64,000 nt of DNA from Tetrahymena thermophila SB210 (Eukaryota; Ciliophora; Oligohymenophorea; Hymenostomatida; Tetrahymenidae). The position numbers and the translations under genes were made by a program. The stretch covers positions 1 to 64,000 of the forward strand of contig NW_002476319.1 in the NCBI RefSeq assembly GCF_000189635.1. Direction: 5' to 3'. The notes beneath the pieces are model-generated. The model ran no database searches. It had not been told where the DNA came from and saw only the letters and a list, made by a program, of their open reading frames with translations. Below are positions 49,508 through 62,057 of this stretch, piece after piece (the first letter of the stretch is position 1; the number at the start of each line of letters is the position of its first letter).

Positions 49508-52500
49508 ATGATAGCTCCTCAGGCAGGATTTCTTCCTTCTATTAACTAATAATAGAATAATAGAAATACAGCAAATATATTTCAAAAAGGAGCATAAAAT
49601 ATATTTAATTTACCTTAAATAAATAAATATAATTAGAATACACTGCATGGATATTCCATAGATAATACAGTTAACAACTAAAAAAATTAAATTAATGGAT
49701 ATAAACCTGAATCTTAAAGCTAAAGATATAACCATAATCTAAATTAACCATATATCTAACACTAAAACAGCTATTCTCCTAATAGATACCCTTAGAATTT
49801 ATAAAATTAGAACAACTCTGTAAATTATCAATATAATTAATAAATAAACGATTTACAATAAAACTAAAGTAATTTGGTTAATGCTTAGATAAATTAGAAT
49901 AATTTTTAGATGATTGATAATTAAAATCAGTAAAATGCTTATTTATTTTAAAATAGTTAAATGTAAATGCCATAAATGAATGGTTTCGGCCACATTTAAT
50001 AGTAAAATTAATAATTTTAGCAATAACCAACTTCGTTTCAGTAGATATAAAACTAATCTTTGTAAAATAGGAATTACTATTAGTCTAATAATGATAATAA
50101 TTTGAATCAATAATAAATGTAATACTTTTATGGATAAAATTAATAGCAAAACCACAATAATAATTAATTAAATACATATAATATTGGAAATTAAGGATAT
50201 TAAAATGGAGTTTAATAACACTAAAATGTGAAGTATTATGGAATTAATGATAGAGAAAGAAAATCTTAAAGTGAAAACTCAAGAAATACTTAAAAAAATC
50301 TAGGAATAGATAACAAATAAGACTTAGCTACTGCACTAAAGTTATAAGTAATTTAAATATTTTATATAAATCAGATAATAATTTGTATTTAAATTAAAAA
50401 AAGATGGAAGAAAAGAAGAAAAGATAGATGGAAGAAAAAGAAAAAAACAGGCTACATGAACTAAGTCTATTAAATTACAATTTAAAAAATAGTCCATTTT
50501 CAAAGTATTAAATATTTTATATTTAAATTTTAACAATTTAATTTATAAATTAATAATTAGGAACTAAGTCAATAGATAAGAGTAGTTTATTTAAAAAATT
50601 AAAGAAACTTCACCTAATAAATCATAATAAGGTTCAATCTCTGTAAAACAGACATCACAAAACTAAGATATTCTAGGCTTACCATAAAATAATTAGCCCA
50701 TGACATAAACAGTTATTCATAATACCTTTGTAATAATATTGATTTAATTACTTTTAATTTATTTTTAATTTTTTTTATATAAATAATAAATTTAGATACC
50801 TTAAGAATAATAAGTTGATATAGATTAATAAAGTATAGCAGCAAATTATAATCATTAAAATTAGATTCCTTCTTTAAATGAGTTTATATAAGTTAATCAG
50901 CTATCTTAAATACCTCAAGTTATAGTAGCAAGTCAAGTTAGTAAGAATATCTAAAATAATGCAAATATATAAGATAATTCATAAACAAATGCCGATATTT
51001 ACAAAACTTAAACTCAGTTTCAAAAAAAATCTTTGATTGTAGCTAACAACAATGTGATTTAAAATCAAGAGTAATAGGAAAAGGATGTAAAATCCTAAAA
51101 ACTTATGGAGTATTAATAAATTTTGCTTTAGCAAATAGAAGAACAAAAGGTCAAAAAATAACTTGAAAAATAAAAGAAAATTGAAGAAGAACTTTATTAT
51201 GAAAAATAATTTTTAAAACAATTAGAATAATAATAAAACAAAGAGCAAATAGATAAATATAAATAGTAATAATAATACATAAATGTAGATAGAGTAAATA
51301 AATAATAAATTAACTAAAATGAATAGTAATAAAAAAATACTATTTCAATACGTGCTTAAAATTAGGTCATTGAAGCATAATAAAGTGTAGAAACAGAACT
51401 AAATTTTAAGAGATAGTCTTCTGCTTAATCAACTATTTCTCAAAATGAGGAAGTAAGCTAGCTTATTCAAAATAGTTTTTATTTTATTAATATATCCTTT
51501 AAAGTCAAAAGCATTGAAGAAAAGTATCTTAACAAGATCTCAAAGGAGCTATACTACCAACGAAGAATAAAATAAGCAATCAAAAGAAATGGAAAGAAGC
51601 TAAAAAATTGCTTAGGCCTTATAATATCAAAATTAGTATTAAGGGAATCCAATGTATTTTAACCCTTACTAAAGTTAATTTCAGAACTAATATGGGTAAT
51701 ATAACATTGAGCAAAACTAGAATATTATAGAGTTTTAAAAAGTGATCAGTGATATGATGAACTAGCTAACAGAAAATTAGTAGCACATTCAGAATGTTCT
51801 TAAATAAGTTAAAACTCAAAGTGAAGAAAACACCAAATACACTTAAAATCAACTTAAAGAAATATAAAAATTGATAATCCAATAACAAACTAATAGAAGT
51901 TTTAATGAAGGATTGCAGACTCAATAAAATTTTAATAATGATTAAAGAATTAGTAGAGAACAAACTAATGATCAATAAATATTTAAAACACCATAAAAAC
52001 TATAGTAGTCACCAAACTAAATATCTCAAGCTGTTGCTAATACTTTAAATTAGTAAGAAATATTATAGAAGTAATCTCATCACAAAGTTAGGTCATCACA
52101 TTCAGTCGATAGGGAAAGTATTTAAAGCAGCTCATCAAAATATGAATCTAATAAATTTTAAAAAAACGATAATAATTTTAGTAAGAATACAGAACCTATA
52201 AAATCCTATAGGTCAAAGCATCATGATATATCTGATTTTGTCAATTAAGATAAGAAAAAATAATATTAAAAATAAAATATTAATTAAAATATCAATGAAC
52301 TAAATAATGATAGTGTATTTTTAAAGTATGGCTCTTATGATAGCAGCAGACCTGCTTAAAATAGCCAGTAAAATTCAATTAGTGAAGGATTTCACATAAA
52401 GGAAAGTGGATAAGAAAATTATAATATTCCATCTAATGAAATTTAATACAGTAGTAGAAAACAGAAATATTAAATGGTACCTGTTGAAGAAGATGCTTAA

Positions 52501-52719
52501 AGCAATATCGAAAGCCTTTAGTCCTCATTAAGACCTAATTAAGCAAGCTTAACTAAAAACCAAAGTGGAAGTAAAAAAAGTATGAAAAAGAGTATAAAAA
52601 AGTTAAATCAGTTGGATGTCGAAAAAGTCCTTGAAAAGAATTCTTCAAGGCTAGAAAATTTAAATGAACTAGAAAATAAAAGTGTTTATATTTAGAATAT
52701 TAATTTCTAAAATATCTGA
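49508..52719 (+). CDS. Gln/Asn-rich coiled-coil protein
   Basis: 993 residues in five exons: 49508-50347, 50404-50504, 50561-50729, 50796-51452 and 51505-52719. All introns are 52-66 bp with GT...AG ends, and the spliced length is an exact multiple of three. The first ~280 residues are Gln/Asn-rich. Short charged helices follow (MEEKKKRQMEEKEKNRLHE; QQIEEQKVKKQLEKQKKIEE; EQQQKQ), probably coiled coil. A further helix lies in the last exon (QKVISDMMNQLTENQQHIQ), and the Ser-rich C terminus has basic patches (GSKKSMKKSIKKLNQ). The style resembles ciliary or centrosomal coiled-coil proteins such as CCDC66 or CSPP1, but no diagnostic motif supports that, so the family is left open. No membrane segment or signal peptide. 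Confidence 0.85.
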
Positions 52720-53074
52720 ATCATCTAACTATTTTCTCTTAAATATAAAAATGACAAACTAATTTTAATAAAATAAAAAAATATATTTACTGTACATAAA
52801 TATTAAAAAGAGTTTTAAAAATTTATTGTTCACTTTATAATAATTCAAACTTTATATTAAGAATTTAAGCACTTTTTAGAAAAAAATTAAATATTATACT
52901 CTTATTTTATGATATATATAAATCAATAAATAAATTGGCAAAGTCAAATTTATAAACAATAGAATATTTTAAATAATATAATTAGTAGGTGGCAATTTAT
53001 CATTAAAGTTTCACATAGTCCTTTCAAATTTTTTTATTATTCATTTTTAAAAACAATTTTTTATTTTTTTTAAC
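52720..53074. other. Short convergent intergenic region
   Basis: 355 bases carrying the 3' UTRs of two coiled-coil genes that point at each other. Nothing else seen. Confidence 0.65.
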
Positions 53075-54633
53075 TCAATCTTATTTAAAATCTTATAATT
53101 CTCCTATTTCATTAGGTTCTTATGCTAGCTGAACTGGTTATTATTTTGTAGATTTTTCTACTTTGTTAATATTTGTGGAGTTCAATATTTAATTAAGATT
53201 TTCGAGTAAACTTTTCTTTTAAGTATTAATAAATAGTTAAAATAAATTAATAGAAATTAATTTTAATTTTACTTTTGCCTAATTTGCACTGTTGACACTA
53301 TTTGATGATTTTCTGACTGAACTTTACTGCATTTTAACAGACTCAATATTTTCAGAATGGTCCATTTTAATCATTTTAATATATTCCTTTAAAAATTAAT
53401 TAATTTTATTCTATTTAATTTGTTATCTAATTTACACTATCGTAATGTTCATCAGCTTCTAGTTCCTCTTTTGCAAATGCCTTAGAATACTAAAAAGAAA
53501 TAATTTAAGGAAAAGATAATTTTTAACAGTAATAATAATACTCTTTCTATTAAATAGTTTATTTCATTAGATAATTTTTTATTTATTTCTGAATATTTTT
53601 AATTTTCTTCATTTAAATAATAAATTTCATTTTTCAATTTTCTATTTGTTTCTGTTAGTTTTTGCTTATCACTCAACAGTTTATCTAAAAATCTTCAGTT
53701 AAAAAATGAATTTAATATTTTGTTATTTTATATTTATATTTACTGTTTGTATTAAGAAATCATCTTTTTGAGGTCTTTCCGCTCTTAAACTAGAAATTTA
53801 TCAATGTATTCATTTCTAAAATAATTTAAAAATACTATTTTAGTCAATTAAAAATGAAAACAAATTTACTAAATTTTTTCTGAATTCTTTAATTGGATTT
53901 TCAATTATTAATTTTTTTATTCCAATTTTTTAATTTTATCTTTTAAGAAATTATTTTCTTGCTGCATACTTTCAAATATTATCCCTTTTTTTTCTTTTTA
54001 TGGACTCTAACTAAATGATTGGTTAGGATTTTCATCAAAGTTAATAACTTTTTAATCGCTATATAAATATATTCAAAAATTTGTAAATGATGTTAAATAA
54101 TAGTAAAGATAAGCAAATTACTATTATTCCCTCATTCTTTTAATGCTATCTAATAAATTTATTTTAAGATTTTAAGCCTCTTCATCTAAATCGTTTGCAT
54201 TCATATAAGCATTTTTAACTTAGGCGTATGATGTTTCCCAATAAGCTGACTGTTTTATTAATAATAAATTTATTAAGTAATCAATATGCAATATTTCTAC
54301 TTATATATTTTTTAAGTTATTACTTACTTTTTCACTTGGCTATTTACTTTTTGTTTATTTGATTGGGCTACTAAATTTATTTTAGCTCAAAGCTTTGTCT
54401 TCATAATCAAGCTTTTTTTAAAATTCGTCTTGGTAAAGGTTTTTATCAAAATTTTAATTTATAATTGCATTCATCTCTCTCAATGAAACTACTTTAAAAT
54501 TATACTAATTAATTATTGAATAAGCGTATAATAATGAAATACAGTTGTCCTTCAAAGAAAATTATTGCTATTCTAAAATTTGAGGCTATTCGTCCTCTTC
54601 CACTTGATTATTTTGTTCTTATAGTATGCTCAT
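53075..54633 (-). CDS. Coiled-coil protein, eight exons
   Basis: ATG 54633-54631, TGA 53077-53075. Seven short AT-rich introns can be placed with GT...AG ends (they begin GTAAGTAATA, GTAATTTGC, GTAAATTTG, GTAAATATA, GTATTATTA, GTAAATTAG and GTAAAATTA) and keep one frame. The protein is about 390 residues. An acidic N terminus (NNQVEEDEQPQILEQQQ) is followed by helical segments (NEEAQNLK-like, LLDSIKRMREQQ). Continuous coiled coil makes up the middle (MQQENNFLKDKIKKLEQKNQ, KLTETNRKLKNEIYYLNEEN, YSEINKKLSNEINYLIER). The tail is polar (SSVRKSSNSVNSANQ) and the end acidic (NEIGELQDFKQD). It is probably structural; I do not recognise the family. The density of tiny introns is the highest in the window. 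Confidence 0.82.
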
Positions 54634-55597
54634 ATTAGTTTATTTATAGATTTTTGTAATGAAAAGATGAAAATTACTAAAATAAATAATATTAAATTTT
54701 AATAATTTTTATTAAATATCAATTAATCATAAAAAATTAAAAATCATTATCCACCATAAATAACACTAGCTGTTATAATTAAAATTAGTCTTTTTGTATG
54801 CAATTATCTTATTTTCATATTTTAAATAACATTTCACACATGAAATTTAATTTTTTTGATAATTTTGGATAAAATATTTTTTTAATTTTACTAAAATTTT
54901 TGGAAACAAATTGATTTTATATGAAAAAAAATATTATTTGCTTATAAATATTTTTAAAGCAGCAATTAATTTAAAAATAGATGGTTCATAAGCACAGTAA
55001 AATTAAATTAATTTTTATTTTTTAAGGCTTAATGTTTTAAATTTGAAGCGATTAGACTTTTTTAGATTTTGCATTGAATTGATGGATAAAAGAATTTTCT
55101 GATGAGAAATAAATGAGTTGAAAAAGAATTCATTTTGATCTAAAAATCTTTTGAAAAATAATGTTAAAAGATATATGCTTGCTTTTATTCAATATTTGTA
55201 TGTGTTTATTGATTTAATAATTTATTTAGATTATATGAGTATGTGTAAAAATTAAAAATGAGGAAAATAAAATGCATTAGATTGATAGTTTGTAAAGGAA
55301 TAAATTTTGGCAATGATTTTTTTTATTTCAAATAAAATATCAATATGCTAAGATGAAAAATGATTAAATCATTCATTCAATTAAATAAATTCAGCATAAT
55401 CAAGCAAACACTCATAAATTATGTGTTCTGATAAGCATACGATAAAACCTAAATGAATGCAAATTAAATAAAAATAAATTCACTTGATAAACAAAAAGAT
55501 AAATTCTGAAGATATAATAATAATAATAAAAAATTTATTAAAAATAGGATAGGATTATTAATTATTTCTTAAACAAAGCAAGCAAAAATTTATCGTA
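54634..55597. other. Divergent intergenic region
   Basis: Promoter region shared by a coiled-coil gene (left) and the AP-4 epsilon gene (right). AT-rich, no recognisable element. Confidence 0.65.
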
Positions 55598-58500
55598 ATG
55601 AGTTAATCATAACAGCTAACCAAAGAAATGCATGACTTAATCAAGTCTATAGGTGAGACTCGTTCTAAGCAAGAAGAAGATAAAATCATCCTTGCTGAAT
55701 AAGCCAAATTGAAGGTTTCAATTAAAGATTAATCGCTTTCAACTCGTAGATAGAAGGAAAATTTGATCAAAGCAATTTATATTGAAATGTTAGGACACGA
55801 TGCTAGTTTCGCACATTTCAGCGCAGTTTAAATGGCTCAATCAAAAAGTCTTTAAATGAAGAGACTTGGTTATTTAACTTGCTGTCTCTTTTTGAATGAA
55901 TAAAGTGATCTTCTCATTCTTCTTGTTGCAAATTTGTAAAAAGATCTGTAATCTAAAAACATCCACGAAGTCGTAATAGCCTTAACTGCATTAGGAAAGT
56001 TAATGAACAAGACTATTTTACAAGGTGTCTTAGATTTGGTAATTCATTTTTCAAGATTACTTTTAATTTTTCAAAAGATATTTTAAAAAATAATTTAACA
56101 AATAAATGAGCAATAAATTATTCAATTTGAAAAAGTAAAATGAAGCTCAACAAATAATAACTGAAATCGAATTATAGATTCTGCATCTTCATTTTAAATA
56201 ATGAAAAATTAAATATTTATTCAAATGTTTGAATATAGTTAAAATGGCTTTAAATTTATCAGCTTTTTTATGAAAATCAGAAGAATTTTTTAACAATTTA
56301 ATTTTTTTTTTGATGCATTGATTTTGATGAATATATAAATGTAAGTTTAATTTTTACAAATCGCAAATTAAATTTTATATTTTCTCAATAATATATTTTA
56401 TAAACGCATTCTTTACTTACTAAATGTCCATATTAGTGATAAAAGCAATAACAAAATTAGTATAAAAAGCTAGCTTTACTAATATCTTTGTTATTTTAAT
56501 ATGATTAATACTTATTTAGCTTAAATAAATTATCAACTTAAATTCAATAAATAAATTAAATTTAGATCATAAAATTGTTAATACATCACACTGATTTGGT
56601 AAGAAAGAAAGCTATCATGGTATTACAAAGAATTCACAACATTTCTCCTGATTCAATTCCTGATTACGATGATAAAATGCGCCGTGCTCTTTGCGATTTC
56701 GAACCTTCAGTTATGGGAGTTGCCCTTAATCTTTACCTTGAAGCTGTTAAGGAAGATCCCACTAAATACAAAGAATCAGCAGGCTCTTTTGTTTTAATTT
56801 TGAAATAAGTTATTGAACACAAATTACCTCGTGAGTTCGACTATGCTCGTATTCCTGCTCCTTGGATCTAAATCAAAATTTTATAGATCCTATCTATATT
56901 AGGTAAAAAGGACTAAAAGGTATCAGAATAAATTTATGAAATTTTGGGATAGGCTCTTCGTAGAAGCGATGATTCAGGAAGCAAGATAGGATTTGCAGTT
57001 ACTTACTAATGCGTTAAGACTATTGCTACTATCTATCCCTATTAAAGTCTCCTCGAATAAGCTGCTTCTGCTGTTTAAAGATTTTTAACTGCTGAAAATA
57101 ACAATTTGAAGTACTTGGGTATAAATGCTCTCATTTCAATCGTTTAGGTATTTAAATAAATATTTTATTTCAAAAAAAAATAGCAGATACCTTTGATATT
57201 GATTTCTTTTTAATTGTCTTCGCATAAATAAATATAAACTAAAATTTATGAATATTATTTTGTAAATAAAAAGGTAAATGCTGCTTATGTCCATGAGCAT
57301 TAATTAATCATTATTGACTGCTTAGAAAGCAATGATGAAACTTTGAAGAAAGAGACTATGGAACTCTTATATAAAATGACTAATGTTAAGAATGTAGAAG
57401 CTATAGTTGGTAGACTAATTGTATTCTTGAAAACAAGCTCTGATCCTTTCTTCAGAAGAAATTTAGTAAACAAAATTACTTCCTTGGCTGATAGACATTC
57501 TCCAAGCAATGAATGGTTCTTAAAAACTATGAATCTCGTATTTGAGTACGGTAGTGAGTACATCAGCAGCGATATTTTGAACACCTTCTTAAAAACTTTG
57601 AATGAAAATTTCTCCGCAAGTGGAGTCTAATTTGGTACTTACTTGATTGATACTTACTTAGAAACAATTAAGAAACCCAATCTCTCTGACGTAACCTTTT
57701 AAATGATCGCTTGGGTTTTTGGTGAAATTGGTGCTGCAACTTGTAATTTATTTCATAAATATTTTTAATTAAAATTTGAAATATAATTTAACTTTTTAAT
57801 AGATGGTAACGATGAAACTTAACTTTAAAAGTTGATTGAATGCTTGCTTGAATCTATCACAAATGATTTTGAAAATACTTCAACTAGAGGATGGTTCTTG
57901 AATGCTTTAGCTAAATTATCTTCTTGCTCTGCTTTCAATATGCAAGAATAAGTAGCTGCATGTCTCGACTATTATGGGGAATCTCGCTGTTTAGAAGTAT
58001 CTTCTAGATCTACAGAATATAAGATTCTTTCAAAGTACAATGCTGCTTTGAGATAATCTTCTGCTATTAAAGTTGATACCAAGTTAAACTTCCTTAACGA
58101 TTTTATTGAAAGATCTGTTAGAAACGGAGCACCTCGTTTTAATTCTAACAAAATTATACAAGCTGTTATGAGCAACGATAGTAAATTTATTGATTTTAAT
58201 TCTACATTTTTTATTAAATTTTTTTGATAAAAAACTATTCAGAAGCATTAAACTTTGCACCTGTTGATTCAAGACACACTGCAAAATCAGATTAAGAAGA
58301 AGTCTTAAAATTAACCAATAATAAGGCTAATCCTTGGGGTTAAGAAGGATTTGTTTAACCTGAATAACCTGCCAAGGCTCCTATCTAAAAAGAGGCTGAG
58401 AAAGGACAAAAGTCTTTTTCTAATAAAGATTACCCAAGCGGACCATACATACCTGGCACAGATATATGGAAAAATAAAGAGCAAGATAAACCAAATAGCA

Positions 58501-59078
58501 ATCCTACTCCTCCTCCTCCTAAAAAAGTTGAACCTGAAGATACCAAAAAGAAGCAATAAACTAAAATGGCAGAGATGTTTTTCGGTGGAATTACAACTAC
58601 TGGTCCCGCAGCAACCAACACAACTACCACAACAAAGCCTATTGTGTATTAAAACACTAATCCTTATGGCTAAACTCCTTCAGTCAATAATTAGGCAATT
58701 AATTTACTTGAAGATGATGATTTACCTTCTTTCACTTCTCAAAAACCAGCTGGTCCATCTTTCACTCCCATAAACATCAATGTTGAATAATATGAAAATT
58801 ATTGGGAATAATTTAGATTTGAAGAAAACTAAGATATTAAGAGCAATAAAGTTAAAACAGAATACGAATTCAGAAATATGCTAACTAATATTGGAATTGG
58901 TGTTGTTGAAGTTGATAACAATGAATTAATTTGTGCAGGTAAAAACATCAGTTCATAAAATATCATGCTTTTGTATGGATCCTACACTGCATTAGGAAAT
59001 CTTTCAATCACAATGAAGTCTAATTCTAAGCAAGAAATTGATTAAATATTTAATACTATCAAAACCAGATTTGTTTGA
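55598..59078 (+). CDS. AP4E1: AP-4 complex large subunit, epsilon adaptin
   Basis: 901 residues in five exons: 55598-56038, 56566-57147, 57274-57742, 57803-58180 and 58243-59078; the spliced length is an exact multiple of three. The N-terminal trunk has the features that separate epsilon from gamma adaptin: LIKSIGETRSKQEEDKII, AIYIEMLGHDASFAHFSAVQ, KRLGYLTCCLFLNE. Then VRKKAIMVLQRIHNISPDSI, SDDSGSKIGFAVTYQCVKTI and QMIAWVFGEIGAA run through the HEAT-like trunk to about residue 590. A Pro/Lys/Asn-rich hinge (PNSNPTPPPPKKVEPED) precedes a C-terminal ear-like region (VKTEYEFRNMLTNIGIGVVE, QNIMLLYGSYTALGNLSITM). AP-4 is a clathrin-independent coat adaptor at the trans-Golgi. The first intron is 527 bp, unusually long for this window. 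Gamma adaptin of AP-1 was considered and fits less well. Confidence 0.92.
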
Positions 59079-59491
59079 GAAAAAATGAATTGTCAAAGAA
59101 GATAATCAATCATTATTAACCTAAATAACATTAAAAAATTATATATATTTTTGTAAGCAAAACATAACTAATGTCTTGATTTAATAAATAAATAAATGAG
59201 ATCAACAAAGTGAGTGATCTTTGTCATCTTTAAAATTTAATAAAAATCCTTTCATAATATTAAGTTGTTTTTTGTCTACTTTTTTAAAAAAAATTAAAAT
59301 AGTTAGTTTTTATAATAAGAATTAATTTTAATCAGTGATTTATTTATTTAAGATAATCCTACAATCAAATCTAATTAAAGATCTATAAGTATTAATTATT
59401 TTTGAATGTATTCTGAAATGTTCTTTGAGCACAATATTTTGCAATTTTAATTTAAAAAACTTAAAAAAAAAAAAAGATTTGTTAGTGATTA
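59079..59491. other. Intergenic region between two plus-strand genes
   Basis: 3' UTR of the AP-4 epsilon gene and promoter of the next gene. AT-rich, no feature seen. Confidence 0.65.
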
Positions 59492-61708
59492 ATGTTTGCT
59501 TTAAAGTTCACAAATTAAATATTATAGTTGAATAGAATACAAAATAGTTTATATTAGAAAATTGCTTGCTAATTTTCTTTATCTTCAAGTTTTAAATCGC
59601 GTTCAAAGTTAGGTGAGTTTTATAAAAATGTACATCCAGATGTCTTAGGCAATGCTCCTGTAAATTACTTTTCAAAAAGAAGTTTTTGTGCTTTAACTGA
59701 AAACTTATCATTAATTATGAATTTTTACTAATTAAAAGGAAAAAATTAAAGAAGAGAATGGCAGATCATTGAGATAGTTAAATTAATACCTTGATTCTCT
59801 ATCATAAAATCAGGGCGCTTAATAACAAAAATTGGTATTTTATGTGCCTGATAAAGTCAATAAAAAAGCTAAAAAGTACCTATAAATAGAAGGTATAAAT
59901 AAGATATGATTATATTCTAGAAACAAATAAATAAATACGTTATTATATCCTTTATTTATAAAATAATTCTAGTTAGGTTGAATGATTTAAATCCAAACGT
60001 AACTTAAGAAACTCTACAGCTTCATATGGATTAGTAAATTTATTATTAGCTAATTAAAATAAATTTAATAGCAACTCATTTAAAAACACTTAATTAGGAC
60101 TATTGCTATCTTGCTGAATGAACTCAAAGAAGTCAGAATTAAAACAAATCCTTTCTTAGCTGATCAATTAAAAAATCAAAAAGATTCCTCTGATGCCTAG
60201 AATTTCGTAAATGAAGGAGAAGATGAAGAGAGTGTATTTTAAAGATATTAACAAACAATGGGGCCAATGAAGAAACATGAAGTAATAATTTTTAACCACT
60301 ACTTAATTTATAAATTAAAAGATTATCTTTATTAATTAATGATTCTACCTATCTTTTTTTAATATTAAATTTAGACTTTCATAGAATCAATGGAAAAAAA
60401 ATTATATTAAGGCAAACTAGGAAGCCTCATATTTTAACACATAAATGAATATAATTACTTGTAAAAAAACATTAAATCGAATTTCAAAATATTTATATGA
60501 GCTAATTTATCTAGGAAAACAATAGAAAGAATTAGAGAAGAAATGTATGATATGGACAAACCATCTCAAAAACCTCTACTCTGGGCTAAGATCTTGGCAG
60601 ATGATACTGGGTATTTGATCAACACAGAACAGTTATTTTCTGATCTTATAGATCCTAGATTAATATTTATAGATGAAACACTTAACAAATAAGAAATAGA
60701 TTAATGTAAAAAATTAATCTATACTTTTAATAAAATTTAAATTAATTCAATGTTTTTTATTTTAAAGTCATGTCTACTTTAATACAAGATGAAGTCTAGA
60801 TGCAAACTAAGAAATTTTAAAAAATTAAAGAAGTATTCCATCATATGGAAAACTAGTCTCCTTAAATATGTCTCTATGTCACCAGAAAATACAGTGGCAG
60901 TGACATGCCTGGATTTTTTTCAGTAAATTTTTCTCAAAATTAAAATAAATAATTTCTTTTAGCATTTTCATCTAATTTTAAACAAAAGCACAGCAATAAA
61001 TAATAATTTTTGATAAATATTAAAATAATTAAATATTTTTTATAATTTAATCTTCATTAATAAAATTTTAATTACTTTTAAAGATTTTAAAAGCTTAAAT
61101 ATTTCTGAATTAGATAAGTAGATACTTGTTTAATAAATTATATTGCAAAATAAAATAAAATATTTTTATATTATTGAAATTTAAGAATTAAATTTTTTTA
61201 TTTGAGAACCTTAAAATAAATTTGATTCCTCAAAAAAAATTATTATTGAATTAAAGTTAAAATTTTATTACTTAATACATTAATTAATTTATTTGTTTTA
61301 AATTAAAATTAGATTCCATTTAATTTCAATCCTGATGATATTGCTAAGAAATATGAAGAGTATGCACCTTCTATAATTTAAGCTCGTTAAGAAATAGATT
61401 ACTTAGCCAATAAAGTTGATAAGCTTACAAAAGAAATAATAAAACAATTTGAAATAAAAGATATAAAAATTCCTTAAGCGAAGAATGTAGAAGAATATAA
61501 CTAGCAAATATTATTTTTAAAGAAACTTAAAAAGCTGATTTTGGATATATACACTAATGATAGAGATTTATTAACATAAATTAAACTAAAAAGAATTGTT
61601 TGTTTTAATGATAAAGAAAAATATGATTAAGCAGCTTCTTATATTAGTGCTTACGATATAAACTTATAATACATATTCTCAGAAGAAGAGTTTTTTAAAC
61701 AAGTCTGA
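59492..61708 (+). CDS. TCAIM-like mitochondrial protein (DUF4460/DUF4461)
   Basis: ATG 59492-59494, TGA 61706-61708. The N terminus is a likely mitochondrial presequence (MFALKFTNQILQLNRIQNSL). It is followed by the J-like DUF4460 domain: KLGEFYKNVHPDVLGNAP, then after a 79-bp intron (59660-59738) KEENGRSLRQLNQYLDSL and LVFYVPDKVNKKAKKY. The HPD of J domains is kept. A second intron is 59893-59972. Downstream coding blocks are LNELKEVRIKTNPFLADQ, QKPLLWAKILADDTGYLINT, SPQICLYVTRKYSGSDMPGF and FNFNPDDIAKKYEEYAPSII; the last two parallel the GHFNIPTLCDP region of human TCAIM (DUF4461). At least three further introns follow, one of them nearly 400 bp (about 60922-61310). The stretch 59973-60125 could not be fitted to one frame, so the model is incomplete there. 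Cellular role in ciliates is unknown. Confidence 0.8.
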
Positions 61709-62057
61709 TTGAATTGAATAATAAAATATCAGATCAATAAATTAATGAATAAAAGTATAAAACAAACTACAAGTGAAACCAAATCATTTTAAGAAAAATA
61801 ATTTAACAAACAAGATAATATAAACAAATAGAATTAAACTATTTAAACAATTTAATTTTAATTATATTTTACAAAAATTGTATTAAAAGTATGTTAAATA
61901 AATAAATGTAAGATTAACTTATTAGATGTTCTCTTATTTACTTAATCAATCAATTTAATATTTTTATAATTATTTTTAACTACTTCTAATTTTGATTTAC
62001 ATTTAGGGATTTTAGCTTTATATTATTATCAAGATAGAATAAATAAAATTCATTAAA
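61709..62057. other. Short convergent intergenic region
   Basis: About 350 bases with the 3' UTRs of the two flanking convergent genes. Nothing else seen. Confidence 0.6.

Noticed and set aside
58351-58773. Plus-strand ORF of 140 codons in the AP-4 epsilon hinge
   Set aside because: Out of frame with the adaptin exon that is continuous from 58243 to 59078 under the ciliate code.
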